A DNA stretch of 64,000 bases from Mediterraneibacter massiliensis (GTDB lineage Bacteria > Bacillota > Clostridia > Lachnospirales > Lachnospiraceae). Position 1 is the first letter of the stretch. Every line of letters begins with the position of its first letter. Below are positions 1 to 8,284 of the stretch, piece by piece. Both the position numbers and the translations under genes were made by a program. Location of the stretch: assembly GCF_001487105.1 (NCBI RefSeq), contig NZ_LN913001.1, forward strand, positions 707,353 to 771,352, read 5' to 3'. The notes under the pieces were generated by a model. It did not search any database and had not been told where the DNA came from. It was given only the letters and a program-made list of their open reading frames with translations.

Positions 1-74
1 TCGGCGAGTATAAATATTATGATATGGATAAAGTCGTCGCCGCGGCGCTTGCGAAAGTCGAAGAGATCGTTTAA
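1..74 (+). CDS. 3' end of an unidentified gene
   Basis: A reading frame open from the window edge (first full codon at base 3) ends in TAA at 72-74. The visible residues are an acidic/alanine-rich tail (YYDMDKVVAAALAKVEEIV). This is too short to assign a family. It lies 52 bases before the subtilase-VWA gene on the same strand, so it may belong to the same transcription unit. Confidence 0.5.
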   Translation, partial: GEYKYYDMDKVVAAALAKVEEIV

Positions 75-126
75 GTGTATAAGAAGGTAAACGGGATATA
101 AAAGAGAGGAAGAAGAGGAAAAGGGA

Positions 127-3100
127 ATGAGAAAGATGAGTTTGCGGATCGTATCGGTCCTTGCGCTGCTTGGACTGGCGTTTGTTCCCCTGGGCGGCGA
201 GCTGAACCGCTGGGGGTTTACCTTTGTTGTGTTTGCGGTTGTTCCGGTGGGGATTTTATTTGGCGGAAGTTTTATAAAAAACAGGATCCTGCATGTACTG
301 CTTACCTGTCTGGCGGCAGTGCTGGGGATCCTTGGCATGTCTTTTCTGCTGGTTACGGCGGCTCTTAACTATGGAGCGGCATATTTGTTTTGCGTATCAG
401 AATTTAGAATGCTGCAGGGTGTGTGGCTGACCTGGCTGTTTTTCTGGATCCTTTTGTTTATGGCGATTGCAGGAAAGAAGGCGGGAAAACGTATGATCCC
501 TGCGTTGATCGCCGGTACTGTATTTGTAGTATGTCTGCTCGCCGCAGGCGCGGTTTTTATCATGGACAGAATGAGCAGTCCGGATCCTTCCCCGGAAGAG
601 GGAGGGAGCGCTGCGCCGTATGACTACACGCAGGAGGATATCTCGCAGGATGAGGAGACGGGGATCTTCTATGTGAACAATATCGTCATGGTGTTCTTTG
701 AGCCGGATACTTCTAAGGATGATAAACAGGCGGTAGTAGAGGCGCTGAACGGAGAAGCCGCAGGGGAAGAAGAAGTGATCGATCTCATGATGATCCGGGT
801 GGAAGCCTCCTCTTATGCGGAGCTGGAAGCCCTTTGCGAAGAAGTCCGCCAGATGGAAGGCGTGCAGGAGGCGACGACAGATCTGGCAGCCCCTGTGACA
901 TCGAATTATGAGCCCAACGATCCATTTGGAAAATATTGGTATAATGCGCTGTGGACAGATAATACATGGGATGTGGATGCTCCTTCCGGAAATAACTGGT
1001 GGGCGGAGGCAATCGACGCACCGGCTGCCTGGGACCACAGAAAGGAACTGTCTCCTGTCAGTGTAGGAGTCGTAGACAGTGGCGTGGATGCCGGACATGA
1101 GGACCTATCGATCACTCTGCTCAACGAAGAACTGAATGTTCCTTCCGAAAGCGATCACGGGACGCATGTCAGTGGGCTGATTGGCGCTGCCATGGATAAT
1201 GAGAAGGGAATCGCAGGGGTGGCGCCCAATGCCAGGATGCTGGGCTGGGACCTGCAGCCGTCAGATGCGCAGCAAAAAGAAGGTGGATGGGATACAACCA
1301 GTTCTCTTCTGTCTGGGATAGTCGCTTCTGTAGAAGAAGGCGGCGCCCGCACGATCGTGAATTTATCCCAGGGACTGAGCCCGGGAGGATTGAAGGAAGA
1401 GACGGGGAGCGATATACTCAGCGATGAACAGCGATGGGCTCATGGCGCAAGAGCATCCGCGTATATGTCCGCTTTACTTATAAGGGGATATGATTTTGTG
1501 ATCGTACAGTCCGCAGGAAACGGAAATGCAGAAGACATAGGATATGATTCTCAAAATAACGGTCTTTTCTGTAATGTAACAGAAGAAAACTGTGAAACTT
1601 TCGGGGGAAAGGTAGAGCCGCAGGCGATACTGGACCGGATCATCATCGTGGCGGCGGCAGAGCGGCCAAATAAGGACGGGGAATATACACTCTGTGATTT
1701 TTCCAATTATGGAGACAGGACTACGCTGGCGGCGCCGGGGGATGATATTTACAGTACGGTCAAAGGCAAATATGGAGAAATGTCCGGGACTTCTATGGCG
1801 GCGCCTATCACTGCAGGCGCTGCTGCGGCAGTCTGGGGCGCGCAGCCCGGCTTAAGCGGCGCGCAGATCAAGGGTATACTTCTGGACACCGCCCAGACCC
1901 AGGTCGCTCCGAATAAAGCAACAGAAGCTTCCAAAGAAGATGCGCTTCCACTTCTGAATGTGGGGGAGGCTGTGGAAAAGGCGCTGGGAATAGAAGCAGA
2001 AAATACAGATAAAGGGATCTATGAAAAGTATATAAAAGCAGCCAAGGTCACGACAGTGCAAGGCAAATGGACGGAAAATGTATATCTGGATATGGAAATA
2101 CAGGTTCCTGACGGCAGTGATCGGGATACGGTCCTGATCAACGCACAGATGGAGACCGAGATCTCCGATTATGACAGAGAGGATATAAGCAGTGTCCGGC
2201 TGAAAGGAGAAGGATACAGCAGCGGAAAGGAATATACCTCTTGGGAGATGACGTATGCCAAGGGGGTAGCGTCCTATGTGTACTCGGAGCCGACAGAGCA
2301 GAAGATGGAGCAGGAGATACAGCCGGAGATTTTTGATTTCTTCAATCTGCAGGAATCTTCTCTTTTGGATGGCGCAATAGACGGAGACGAGATCACTTTT
2401 TGGCTGAGCCGGGAATCCCTGGAGGCAGCCGCAGGGACTACGCTGACACAGCTGCTTCAAGACGACGGGTTTGCGTATGAGAAGGCGGCGGTGACAGCCA
2501 GGATCGATCCGTCCAGCGGCCAGCTCTTAGGACAGACCATCGAGATCACAGGTACGATAGCGTATGAAGGAAGTGAACAGCCAGCAGAATGTGTACTGGA
2601 CTATGCCTTTGAGGCGGAAGAGATGGACTACGGGGAATTGACGCCGGGCAATGGGGATATGTCAGAGGAAAGGGATATTGTACTTGTACTGGATAACTCC
2701 GGAAGTATGGCGGAGTCTGTAGCAGAAGGCAGTTCCTCTGAAGTGCCGATCGAAGAAACAAGGGAGGCGGCGCTGAAATTTGTAGATACGGTTCTTAAGG
2801 AAGATGCGAGTATTGGTATCGTAACATACAATAATGATGCAGCTATGCGCTCGGATTTTTCAAAAGACCAGAGCTTTCTGGAAGCGGCGGCATATAGTAT
2901 CCGGGCAAACGGCGGCACGGATATAGAGGCAGGCTTAAGCACGGCACAAGAGATGCTTTCCTACAGCAGCGCAAAGAAGAAGAGCATCGTATTGATGAGC
3001 GACGGCATGCCAAACGATGGAAAACAAGGGGAAGAGCTCATATCCTATGCAGATTCTCTGAAAGGAGAGGATATTGAGATTTATACACTGGGATTTTTCA

Positions 3101-3864
3101 GCAGCCTGGAGTCAGAAGATAAAGCGGCGGCGCAGTCGCTGTTGTCTCAGATCGCAAGCGAGGGACATCACTATGAAGTGGATGACGCAGAGAATCTGGT
3201 ATTCTTCTTTGAGGATATCGCGGATGCGATCAATGGCCAGCAGTATATATATATTAAGATTGCCTGCCCAGTGGATGTGACTGTGAGATCCGGCGGAGAG
3301 ACACTGAGTTCCAAGGAAGAAGACTTCAATACCAGGACCGCTTTTGGTACATTGACGTTTGAAGAAGGAGATGCCGGAGAAAGCGTTCAAGAAGAAAGCG
3401 CCGGTGAAGAGAGAAGTGGCTTCTTCGGTCAAACACAGATCGGGGACACTGGTGCAGAAGAGGCTGCTAAGGAAGATGACAGGGTGAAGATCCTCCGTTT
3501 GAAAGAAGGCACAAAATATGACGTACAGATAGAAGGCACCGGAGACGGCAGCATGGATTATACGATCGGTTTCATGGACGAGGATGGCGAATATGCCGAT
3601 TTCCGGGAATTTGAAGATATAGAGATCAACGAGGATACAAAGATCGATACAGTGGCAGAAAATGCTTCTAAGACTGTACTCAAAGTGGATGAAGACGGAG
3701 ACGGCAGATATGACCTGCAATACAGGGCAGGAGAAAATGAAAATGGAGAACTGATAGATCACAGCTGGATACGCTATGTGATCATTGGAGCGGCAGGAGT
3801 TATTTTTGCTCTGCTCGGTATTTTGGCGCTGCGTCATTGGAAGAAAAAGAAAAAAACACAATAA
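127..3864 (+). CDS. Membrane-anchored subtilase (S8) fused to a VWA domain
   Basis: A 1245-residue multi-domain membrane protein. Residues 1-150 hold about five hydrophobic segments. A subtilisin-type serine protease domain follows with an intact triad: D317 in VVDSGVD, H347 in DHGTHVSG and S556 in GTSMAAP. A von Willebrand A domain follows with a complete MIDAS (DNSGS with D856, the TDIEAGL threonine and the SDGMPNDG aspartate). The C-terminus has one transmembrane helix and a lysine-rich tail. Known: S8 proteases cut proteins and VWA/MIDAS domains bind partners through a metal ion. Inferred: a surface protease with an adhesion or substrate-recruiting arm. Polypurine bases lie before ATG 127; ATG 136 is an alternative start. 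It heads a run of zinc-ribbon and FHA-like genes. The substrate is unknown. Confidence 0.9.
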   Translation: MRKMSLRIVSVLALLGLAFVPLGGELNRWGFTFVVFAVVPVGILFGGSFIKNRILHVLLTCLAAVLGILGMSFLLVTAALNYGAAYLFCVSEFRMLQGVWLTWLFFWILLFMAIAGKKAGKRMIPALIAGTVFVVCLLAAGAVFIMDRMSSPDPSPEEGGSAAPYDYTQEDISQDEETGIFYVNNIVMVFFEPDTSKDDKQAVVEALNGEAAGEEEVIDLMMIRVEASSYAELEALCEEVRQMEGVQEATTDLAAPVTSNYEPNDPFGKYWYNALWTDNTWDVDAPSGNNWWAEAIDAPAAWDHRKELSPVSVGVVDSGVDAGHEDLSITLLNEELNVPSESDHGTHVSGLIGAAMDNEKGIAGVAPNARMLGWDLQPSDAQQKEGGWDTTSSLLSGIVASVEEGGARTIVNLSQGLSPGGLKEETGSDILSDEQRWAHGARASAYMSALLIRGYDFVIVQSAGNGNAEDIGYDSQNNGLFCNVTEENCETFGGKVEPQAILDRIIIVAAAERPNKDGEYTLCDFSNYGDRTTLAAPGDDIYSTVKGKYGEMSGTSMAAPITAGAAAAVWGAQPGLSGAQIKGILLDTAQTQVAPNKATEASKEDALPLLNVGEAVEKALGIEAENTDKGIYEKYIKAAKVTTVQGKWTENVYLDMEIQVPDGSDRDTVLINAQMETEISDYDREDISSVRLKGEGYSSGKEYTSWEMTYAKGVASYVYSEPTEQKMEQEIQPEIFDFFNLQESSLLDGAIDGDEITFWLSRESLEAAAGTTLTQLLQDDGFAYEKAAVTARIDPSSGQLLGQTIEITGTIAYEGSEQPAECVLDYAFEAEEMDYGELTPGNGDMSEERDIVLVLDNSGSMAESVAEGSSSEVPIEETREAALKFVDTVLKEDASIGIVTYNNDAAMRSDFSKDQSFLEAAAYSIRANGGTDIEAGLSTAQEMLSYSSAKKKSIVLMSDGMPNDGKQGEELISYADSLKGEDIEIYTLGFFSSLESEDKAAAQSLLSQIASEGHHYEVDDAENLVFFFEDIADAINGQQYIYIKIACPVDVTVRSGGETLSSKEEDFNTRTAFGTLTFEEGDAGESVQEESAGEERSGFFGQTQIGDTGAEEAAKEDDRVKILRLKEGTKYDVQIEGTGDGSMDYTIGFMDEDGEYADFREFEDIEINEDTKIDTVAENASKTVLKVDEDGDGRYDLQYRAGENENGELIDHSWIRYVIIGAAGVIFALLGILALRHWKKKKKTQ

Positions 3865-3941
3865 AAGAAAGTGCTGAAAAAGATGGAAAAACCAGATAGA
3901 ATCCAGTATAATATGTAAGGGACAGGGAGGTGGATGCAGGC

Positions 3942-4964
3942 ATGAAAGAAAAATTAAAGTATATCATAGCTGTTTTAGCGGCAGGGACCGTGGGTTTGGG
4001 CTTTGTACCATTTGTGAAAATCGGGACTCTTAGATTGTCTTTTCTGGAGATCTTTAAAACGGGACTTGGCTTTTATACGGGGACAGAAGCAGAAGAACTG
4101 TTGTTTTCGGCTGTGCGGACGTATACAGAAAGTTCTATATGGGGGATAGCAGGCGTTGTATTGGCGATTCTGCTGGGCGCTTTTCTCATTGCGATACTGC
4201 CGGGACGCATTCCCTATGTGGTCGGGATGATCTCAAGTATCTTAGACGGCGCGGCGCTTGGAGGAATTTTGTTTTTGCTTTGTGGTTCCTTAAAAGAGAT
4301 GGAAAAGACAGCGCTGCTCGTGGGAAAGGAAAATGCGGTTGAACTGCAGATCCTGACATTTTTGATCTTTGCCGTATGTTATGTGTTTCTTTTCCTTTTA
4401 TCACTGATCGGGATTTTACTGTGGAGCAGGGGAAAAGAGGATGCAGAGCCGGAGATGGAAGAAGTCTTCGGAGCGGAAGAGGAAACGATCGCGATGCCTT
4501 ATATGGAGGATACATTCCCGGAATATGAGACAGAAAAAATGGAGTTTCCCGGACAGACAGAGCAGATGTTAAAAGAAGAGCTGTTTGAGGAAGAGCAGGA
4601 AAAGGAACGTGCGGCTTTTATACAGGAGCAGGAAGAAAGCGGAAAAGATACAGAAAGATTTTCCGGGGAAATATGCGGGGAGGCCGGTCTGCACAGCGGA
4701 AAGCGCTATGCGTTAAAAGGCGTGCCGGAGATCTTCTTCCTCTGGGCAGAAGAAAGCGCGGTCTTAAGTACTTTTGAGAGTCCGCAGGCGCTCGTATCTG
4801 TCCGCTATGAAGCGGAAGAGGGACAATACTGTGTGGCGCCGTTCGCGGTGAAGACGGTATTTCTGGAAAGCGGACAGCCGCTTGGAAAGGGACGCAAGTA
4901 CTACGTTCCCGGGGGAACCAAAATATATATAAAAAATAAAGAAAATATATTTACTTTAGTGTAG
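3942..4964 (+). CDS. Four-helix membrane protein with a C-terminal FHA-like domain
   Basis: ATG 3942 is preferred because GGGAGG at 3925-3930 lies 11 bases upstream; a GTG at 3930 would overlap that site. The N-terminal half has four hydrophobic segments (roughly residues 5-25, 65-90, 95-115 and 135-160). An acidic linker and a C-terminal domain of about 95 residues follow. That domain ends in a strand pattern (FLESGQPLGKGRKYYVPGG then KIYIKNKENIFTL) like the last strands of FHA domains. The GR and SxxH phosphothreonine-binding residues of true FHA domains are not evident, so phosphopeptide binding is doubtful. It starts 77 bases after the subtilase-VWA gene and ends 11 bases before the first zinc-ribbon gene, so it is probably co-transcribed with them. 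Confidence 0.7.
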   Translation: MKEKLKYIIAVLAAGTVGLGFVPFVKIGTLRLSFLEIFKTGLGFYTGTEAEELLFSAVRTYTESSIWGIAGVVLAILLGAFLIAILPGRIPYVVGMISSILDGAALGGILFLLCGSLKEMEKTALLVGKENAVELQILTFLIFAVCYVFLFLLSLIGILLWSRGKEDAEPEMEEVFGAEEETIAMPYMEDTFPEYETEKMEFPGQTEQMLKEELFEEEQEKERAAFIQEQEESGKDTERFSGEICGEAGLHSGKRYALKGVPEIFFLWAEESAVLSTFESPQALVSVRYEAEEGQYCVAPFAVKTVFLESGQPLGKGRKYYVPGGTKIYIKNKENIFTLV

Positions 4965-4975
4965 GAGGGACTTAT

Positions 4976-5623
4976 ATGTTTTGTAAAAATTGTGGAGCAC
5001 AGTTAAACGAGGGCGTAAAATTCTGCTCAAAATGCGGAGCACCGGCAGCAGGCGGAGGCAATAGCGGACAGCAGGATGATTCCAATACACGTGCGCAGGC
5101 TGCTAAGAAACCGCCGTATCTGGCGATCGGCGCGATCGTGTTAGGCGTGATCGTGCTGCTGCTGGCAGGGAAATTTTTGTTTGGCAGAGGATATGTAAAG
5201 CCGCTGAAAGCATTTGTAAAAGGAATCGAGCAGGAAGATGGCGAAAAGATCTTATCCGTTTACAGTAAAAAGACGGTCAAAAAGATGGAGGACAACTTTG
5301 GTTTAGAAGGCAGAAAACTGGAAAAATATTGGGAAAAGAATGCTATCTATGCGCTGACGAGCGAAGAACTGGAAGGAAAAGATATTAAAATAAAATATAA
5401 GATCGAAGACAATGAGAAACTGGATAAAGATGACATCAAAGATATCGAAAAGGAATTAAAGGAGTACATGGACATCCGGGAAGATGTCAGTGCGGCGCGG
5501 GAACTGGAAGTCGCGTTTACCATTTACGAGGACGGCGACAAAGAAGACGAAGTGGATGTTACAATGGAAGTGATCAAAGTGGACGGCAAATGGTATCTAA
5601 ACTGGGGAAGCTTTGAATATTAA
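4976..5623 (+). CDS. Zinc-ribbon single-pass membrane protein A
   Basis: A 215-residue protein that begins with a four-cysteine zinc ribbon (C3, C6, C17, C20). A low-complexity linker, one transmembrane helix (about residues 46-68) and an extracytoplasmic domain of about 145 residues rich in Lys, Glu and Asp follow. The arrangement suggests a cytoplasmic zinc ribbon and an external domain. It is a tandem paralogue of the next gene; the two share the blocks KYKIEDNEKLDKDDIKDI and VIKVDGKWYL. Zinc-ribbon-TM proteins of this layout are common and mostly uncharacterised in Firmicutes, so no function is proposed. Confidence 0.85.
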   Translation: MFCKNCGAQLNEGVKFCSKCGAPAAGGGNSGQQDDSNTRAQAAKKPPYLAIGAIVLGVIVLLLAGKFLFGRGYVKPLKAFVKGIEQEDGEKILSVYSKKTVKKMEDNFGLEGRKLEKYWEKNAIYALTSEELEGKDIKIKYKIEDNEKLDKDDIKDIEKELKEYMDIREDVSAARELEVAFTIYEDGDKEDEVDVTMEVIKVDGKWYLNWGSFEY

Positions 5624-5655
5624 AATACAAAAAAGGAAAACAGGAGGAAAAGAGT

Positions 5656-6303
5656 ATGTTTTGTAAAAATTGTGGCGCGCAGATAGCGGAGGGGACAAAA
5701 TTCTGTCCAAAATGCGGTGCATCTGCAGGAAATGCAAATGCAGGGAATAACGGAGAAACCGGGCAGGCAAAGGCAGGAAAGAAGCCGCCGTATCTTGCCA
5801 TCGGACTGATCGCGGTGATCGCGGTCGTGGTGATCATCCTGGCCGTGGTGTTGGGAAAGACCGTGTTTGGAAAGGGATACGAAAAACCAATTAAAAATCT
5901 GATCAAAGGTGTGGAAGAACAGGACGGAGAGATGATCTTGTCTGCTTTTTCCGATGAAACCATCGAGGCTTTGGAAGACGAGATGGGCGTGGACAGAAAA
6001 GATCTGGAAGACATGATGGAAGAAGAATTTGAGTATATGTTCTCAGACGAGGAATATGAAGACGAAGATCTGGAATTCAAATATAAGATCGAAGACAATG
6101 AAAAGCTGGACAAAGACGACATCAAAGACATAAAAGATGAATTGAAAGATTACTATAATATCCGGGAGGATATTAAAGCTGCGAGAGAGTTGGACGTAAC
6201 GCTCACAGTTTATGTGGACGGAGAGGAAGAGGAAGATTCGGAAGAAACTTTGACTGTGATCAAGGTAGACGGAAAATGGTACTTAAGTCCATCAAGTTTC
6301 TAA
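5656..6303 (+). CDS. Zinc-ribbon single-pass membrane protein B (tandem paralogue)
   Basis: A 215-residue paralogue of the upstream gene with the same order of parts: zinc ribbon (C3, C6, C17, C20), linker, one helix (about residues 44-67) and an acidic external domain. It starts 32 bases downstream with an AGGAGG site. Equal length and shared blocks indicate a local duplication. The external domain differs most in its first half, as expected if the copies have diverged in binding preference. A terminator-like hairpin follows, so the subtilase-to-ribbon transcript probably ends here. Confidence 0.85.
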   Translation: MFCKNCGAQIAEGTKFCPKCGASAGNANAGNNGETGQAKAGKKPPYLAIGLIAVIAVVVIILAVVLGKTVFGKGYEKPIKNLIKGVEEQDGEMILSAFSDETIEALEDEMGVDRKDLEDMMEEEFEYMFSDEEYEDEDLEFKYKIEDNEKLDKDDIKDIKDELKDYYNIREDIKAARELDVTLTVYVDGEEEEDSEETLTVIKVDGKWYLSPSSF

Positions 6304-6312
6304 AAACGGATG

Positions 6313-6343
6313 AGCCTGCCGGAGTGGATCTGGCAGGCTTTTG
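6313..6343 (+). terminator. Rho-independent terminator
   Basis: AGCCTGCC (6313-6320) pairs exactly with GGCAGGCT (6332-6339) and is followed by TTTTG. It closes the first transcription unit of the module. Confidence 0.8.
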
Positions 6344-6428
6344 TCATATAGAAAGGGTACGATCCCATGACGCGGGCAGGCGGATATAAAAGGCATGGAA
6401 AAGATATAAAAAGGTGCGCAAGGGCTGG

Positions 6429-6457
6429 TTGACCGGCATATAGAATAATGGTATCAT
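6429..6457 (+). promoter_or_regulatory. Sigma-A type promoter for the second zinc-ribbon unit
   Basis: TTGACC (6429-6434), a 17-base spacer and TATCAT (6452-6457), 28 bases before ATG 6485. Confidence 0.7.
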
Positions 6458-6484
6458 AAATCTTAAAGTAAGGAGGCGAGGCAC

Positions 6485-6751
6485 ATGAGCAGCGAAGAAA
6501 GAGGGAAAAGAGAAGAGCTGGAAAATGCATTAAAAGAAGCATATCTGGAATTGGGAAAAGAATATTATGAAGGCGGCTTTGAAGATCCGCTGCCGCAGCT
6601 CCTTTCTCTTTTTGACAAGATCACCAGGTTAAAGAAGAAAATAGAGGAAGTTGAGGATACGCAGACAGATACCGGCAGATGTCCCGGATGTGGAGCTGTA
6701 CTCGAATCGGGGAATATTTTCTGCGGAAGATGCGGAAGAAAGATAGGATAA
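6485..6751 (+). CDS. Small soluble zinc-ribbon protein
   Basis: An 88-residue protein with AAGGAGG eight bases before the ATG. The first 60 residues are charged and helical, probably a coiled coil (LENALKEAYLELGKEYYEGG). The last 25 carry a zinc ribbon (C66, C69, C80, C83). It has no membrane segment or signal peptide. Its N-terminal pattern resembles part of the next gene (EAFEQLGRAYYEF), which suggests the two share ancestry or pair with each other. The function is unknown. Confidence 0.8.
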   Translation: MSSEERGKREELENALKEAYLELGKEYYEGGFEDPLPQLLSLFDKITRLKKKIEEVEDTQTDTGRCPGCGAVLESGNIFCGRCGRKIG

Positions 6752-6793
6752 AAGAAGAACAGAGAATTTACAGGAAAGAGGAGGATATATGAA

Positions 6794-7444
6794 ATGGCAT
6801 TTTTAAATGATTTGGATAAGAAAATCTCTATGCTTGGGCAGGGGGCACTGCAAAAGACAAAAGAAGCGACAGATTCTGTGAAGATATCAGCGAATCTGCG
6901 GGGGCTGGAAAGCCAGAAAAAGGAAGCTTTTGAGCAGCTTGGAAGGGCGTACTATGAATTTTGCGCGGAGCAGGAGCAGGATATCATACCTGCTGGTACA
7001 GAAGTGGCGGCAAAGATTCATGAGTTAGATATACAGGCAGAGGAATTAAAAGAACAGCTGCGCAAGATCAAAGGTACGATTTTTTGCCCGAATTGTAATG
7101 CGGAGATTCCGGAGGATTCGAAGTTTTGTAATGTATGCGGAGCCAAAATAGAACTTCCAGAGCAAACTGCAGAAACGCCTGAGCAAGCTCCATCTGGAAG
7201 AGTTTGCAGTTCTTGTGGTGCACTTCTGGAAGAAGGACAGGTGTTCTGTGTGAACTGCGGCGCTAAAGTGGAAGAAGAAGCAATGCCGGCAGCGGAGGAA
7301 GAGGCGCAGGCAGAAGTATATACAGAAGCGCAGCCATATGAGCAGGCGCAGGAGGAAGTACAGAAATCCGTATGCCCGAATTGCGGAAAGGAATTAAAAG
7401 AGGGACAGAAGTTCTGTACGGGATGTGGAACACCGATAGGATAG
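6794..7444 (+). CDS. Soluble protein with three zinc ribbons
   Basis: A 216-residue protein with an N-terminal helical, coiled-coil-like region (residues 1-90) and three four-cysteine zinc ribbons: C98/C101/C112/C115, C138/C141/C152/C155 and C194/C197/C208/C211. Acidic Glu/Ala-rich linkers separate them. There is no signal peptide or helix for the membrane. It probably works in the cytoplasm as a binding adaptor, but the partner is unknown. It lies 42 bases after the small ribbon protein and 12 bases before the lectin-like gene. Confidence 0.85.
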   Translation: MAFLNDLDKKISMLGQGALQKTKEATDSVKISANLRGLESQKKEAFEQLGRAYYEFCAEQEQDIIPAGTEVAAKIHELDIQAEELKEQLRKIKGTIFCPNCNAEIPEDSKFCNVCGAKIELPEQTAETPEQAPSGRVCSSCGALLEEGQVFCVNCGAKVEEEAMPAAEEEAQAEVYTEAQPYEQAQEEVQKSVCPNCGKELKEGQKFCTGCGTPIG

Positions 7445-7456
7445 GGAGGAATAAAC

Positions 7457-8284
7457 ATGCGATGTCCGAAATGTAACAGCCCTGTCAATGAAGGGGATGT
7501 TTTTTGTGAAAAGTGCGGCGCGCCTCTGGCAAAAAAGAAGAAGTCAAAACTTCCGGCAGTCATAGTTTCTTTGGTTCTTATACTGGGGATTTTAGCTGGT
7601 ATCTGCGTGTGGATCGTGACAGACGAATACCATGTGAAAGATTCGAAAGAAGAATTGTCTGCCCGGATAGAAGAGTATAAAGGAGCGCCGGACGCAGACA
7701 AGAAAACAACAAAAGATTCCGGGAAAGAGGAAGAAGATCCAGAGGATGAGGATAAAAAGGATTTAAAAGAAGCAGATGAGGACAAGAATAAAAAGGAGCC
7801 GGCAGAAGAGAAGAAAGTGTATGATCCTGAAGAAGGCGGAGTCCACAGATATGAACTCTTTATTTCGGATTGTACATGGAGTGAGGCATACCAGTATTGT
7901 TTAAATGCGGGAGGGTATCTTGCCCGCATAAACAGTAAAGAAGAATATGATATGATCCTGTCGGAGATACTTAGGCTAAATATGCAGGATATCCAATTTC
8001 GGATCGGAGGAAGACGGAATCCGGGTTCCGAAGAATATTATTGGGTGAATGAGAAAAATGAGCTGTATGGGGAGCAGATCAATACGGACACATACTGGTG
8101 CGCGAATGAGTGGATGGATAACGAGCCGAGTTTTAAGGATGGAACGACGGAAGAAGACTGTCTGGATATTTTTTACTATCAGGGCAGCGGGGAATGGGTC
8201 TTTAACGACGTGCCGAACGATATTCTGGGTGTAGCACCTGATTTTTCCGGGAAAATAGGATATATCTGTGAGTATGAAGACTGA
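7457..8284 (+). CDS. Zinc-ribbon membrane protein with an external C-type-lectin-like domain
   Basis: A 275-residue protein with a zinc ribbon (C3, C6, C17, C20), one transmembrane helix (about 32-54), a charged Lys/Glu/Asp spacer (about 60-120) and a C-terminal C-type-lectin-like domain. The fold is read from W141 and C148 in WSEAYQYC, GGYLARINSKEE, EPS at 223-225, the acidic EEDC at 232-235, WVFND near 247 and a final GYICE with C271. EPS and WVFND sit where lectins carry EPN and WND calcium/sugar residues, so sugar binding is possible but not certain. The predicted layout puts the ribbon inside and the lectin-like fold outside. Its last 17 bases overlap the glycosidase start, implying translational coupling. 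Confidence 0.85.
   Translation: MRCPKCNSPVNEGDVFCEKCGAPLAKKKKSKLPAVIVSLVLILGILAGICVWIVTDEYHVKDSKEELSARIEEYKGAPDADKKTTKDSGKEEEDPEDEDKKDLKEADEDKNKKEPAEEKKVYDPEEGGVHRYELFISDCTWSEAYQYCLNAGGYLARINSKEEYDMILSEILRLNMQDIQFRIGGRRNPGSEEYYWVNEKNELYGEQINTDTYWCANEWMDNEPSFKDGTTEEDCLDIFYYQGSGEWVFNDVPNDILGVAPDFSGKIGYICEYED

Noticed and set aside
7457..8284. A diversity-generating retroelement target, because of the C-type-lectin-like fold
   Set aside because: No reverse transcriptase gene and no template repeat of the lectin end were seen in the window.
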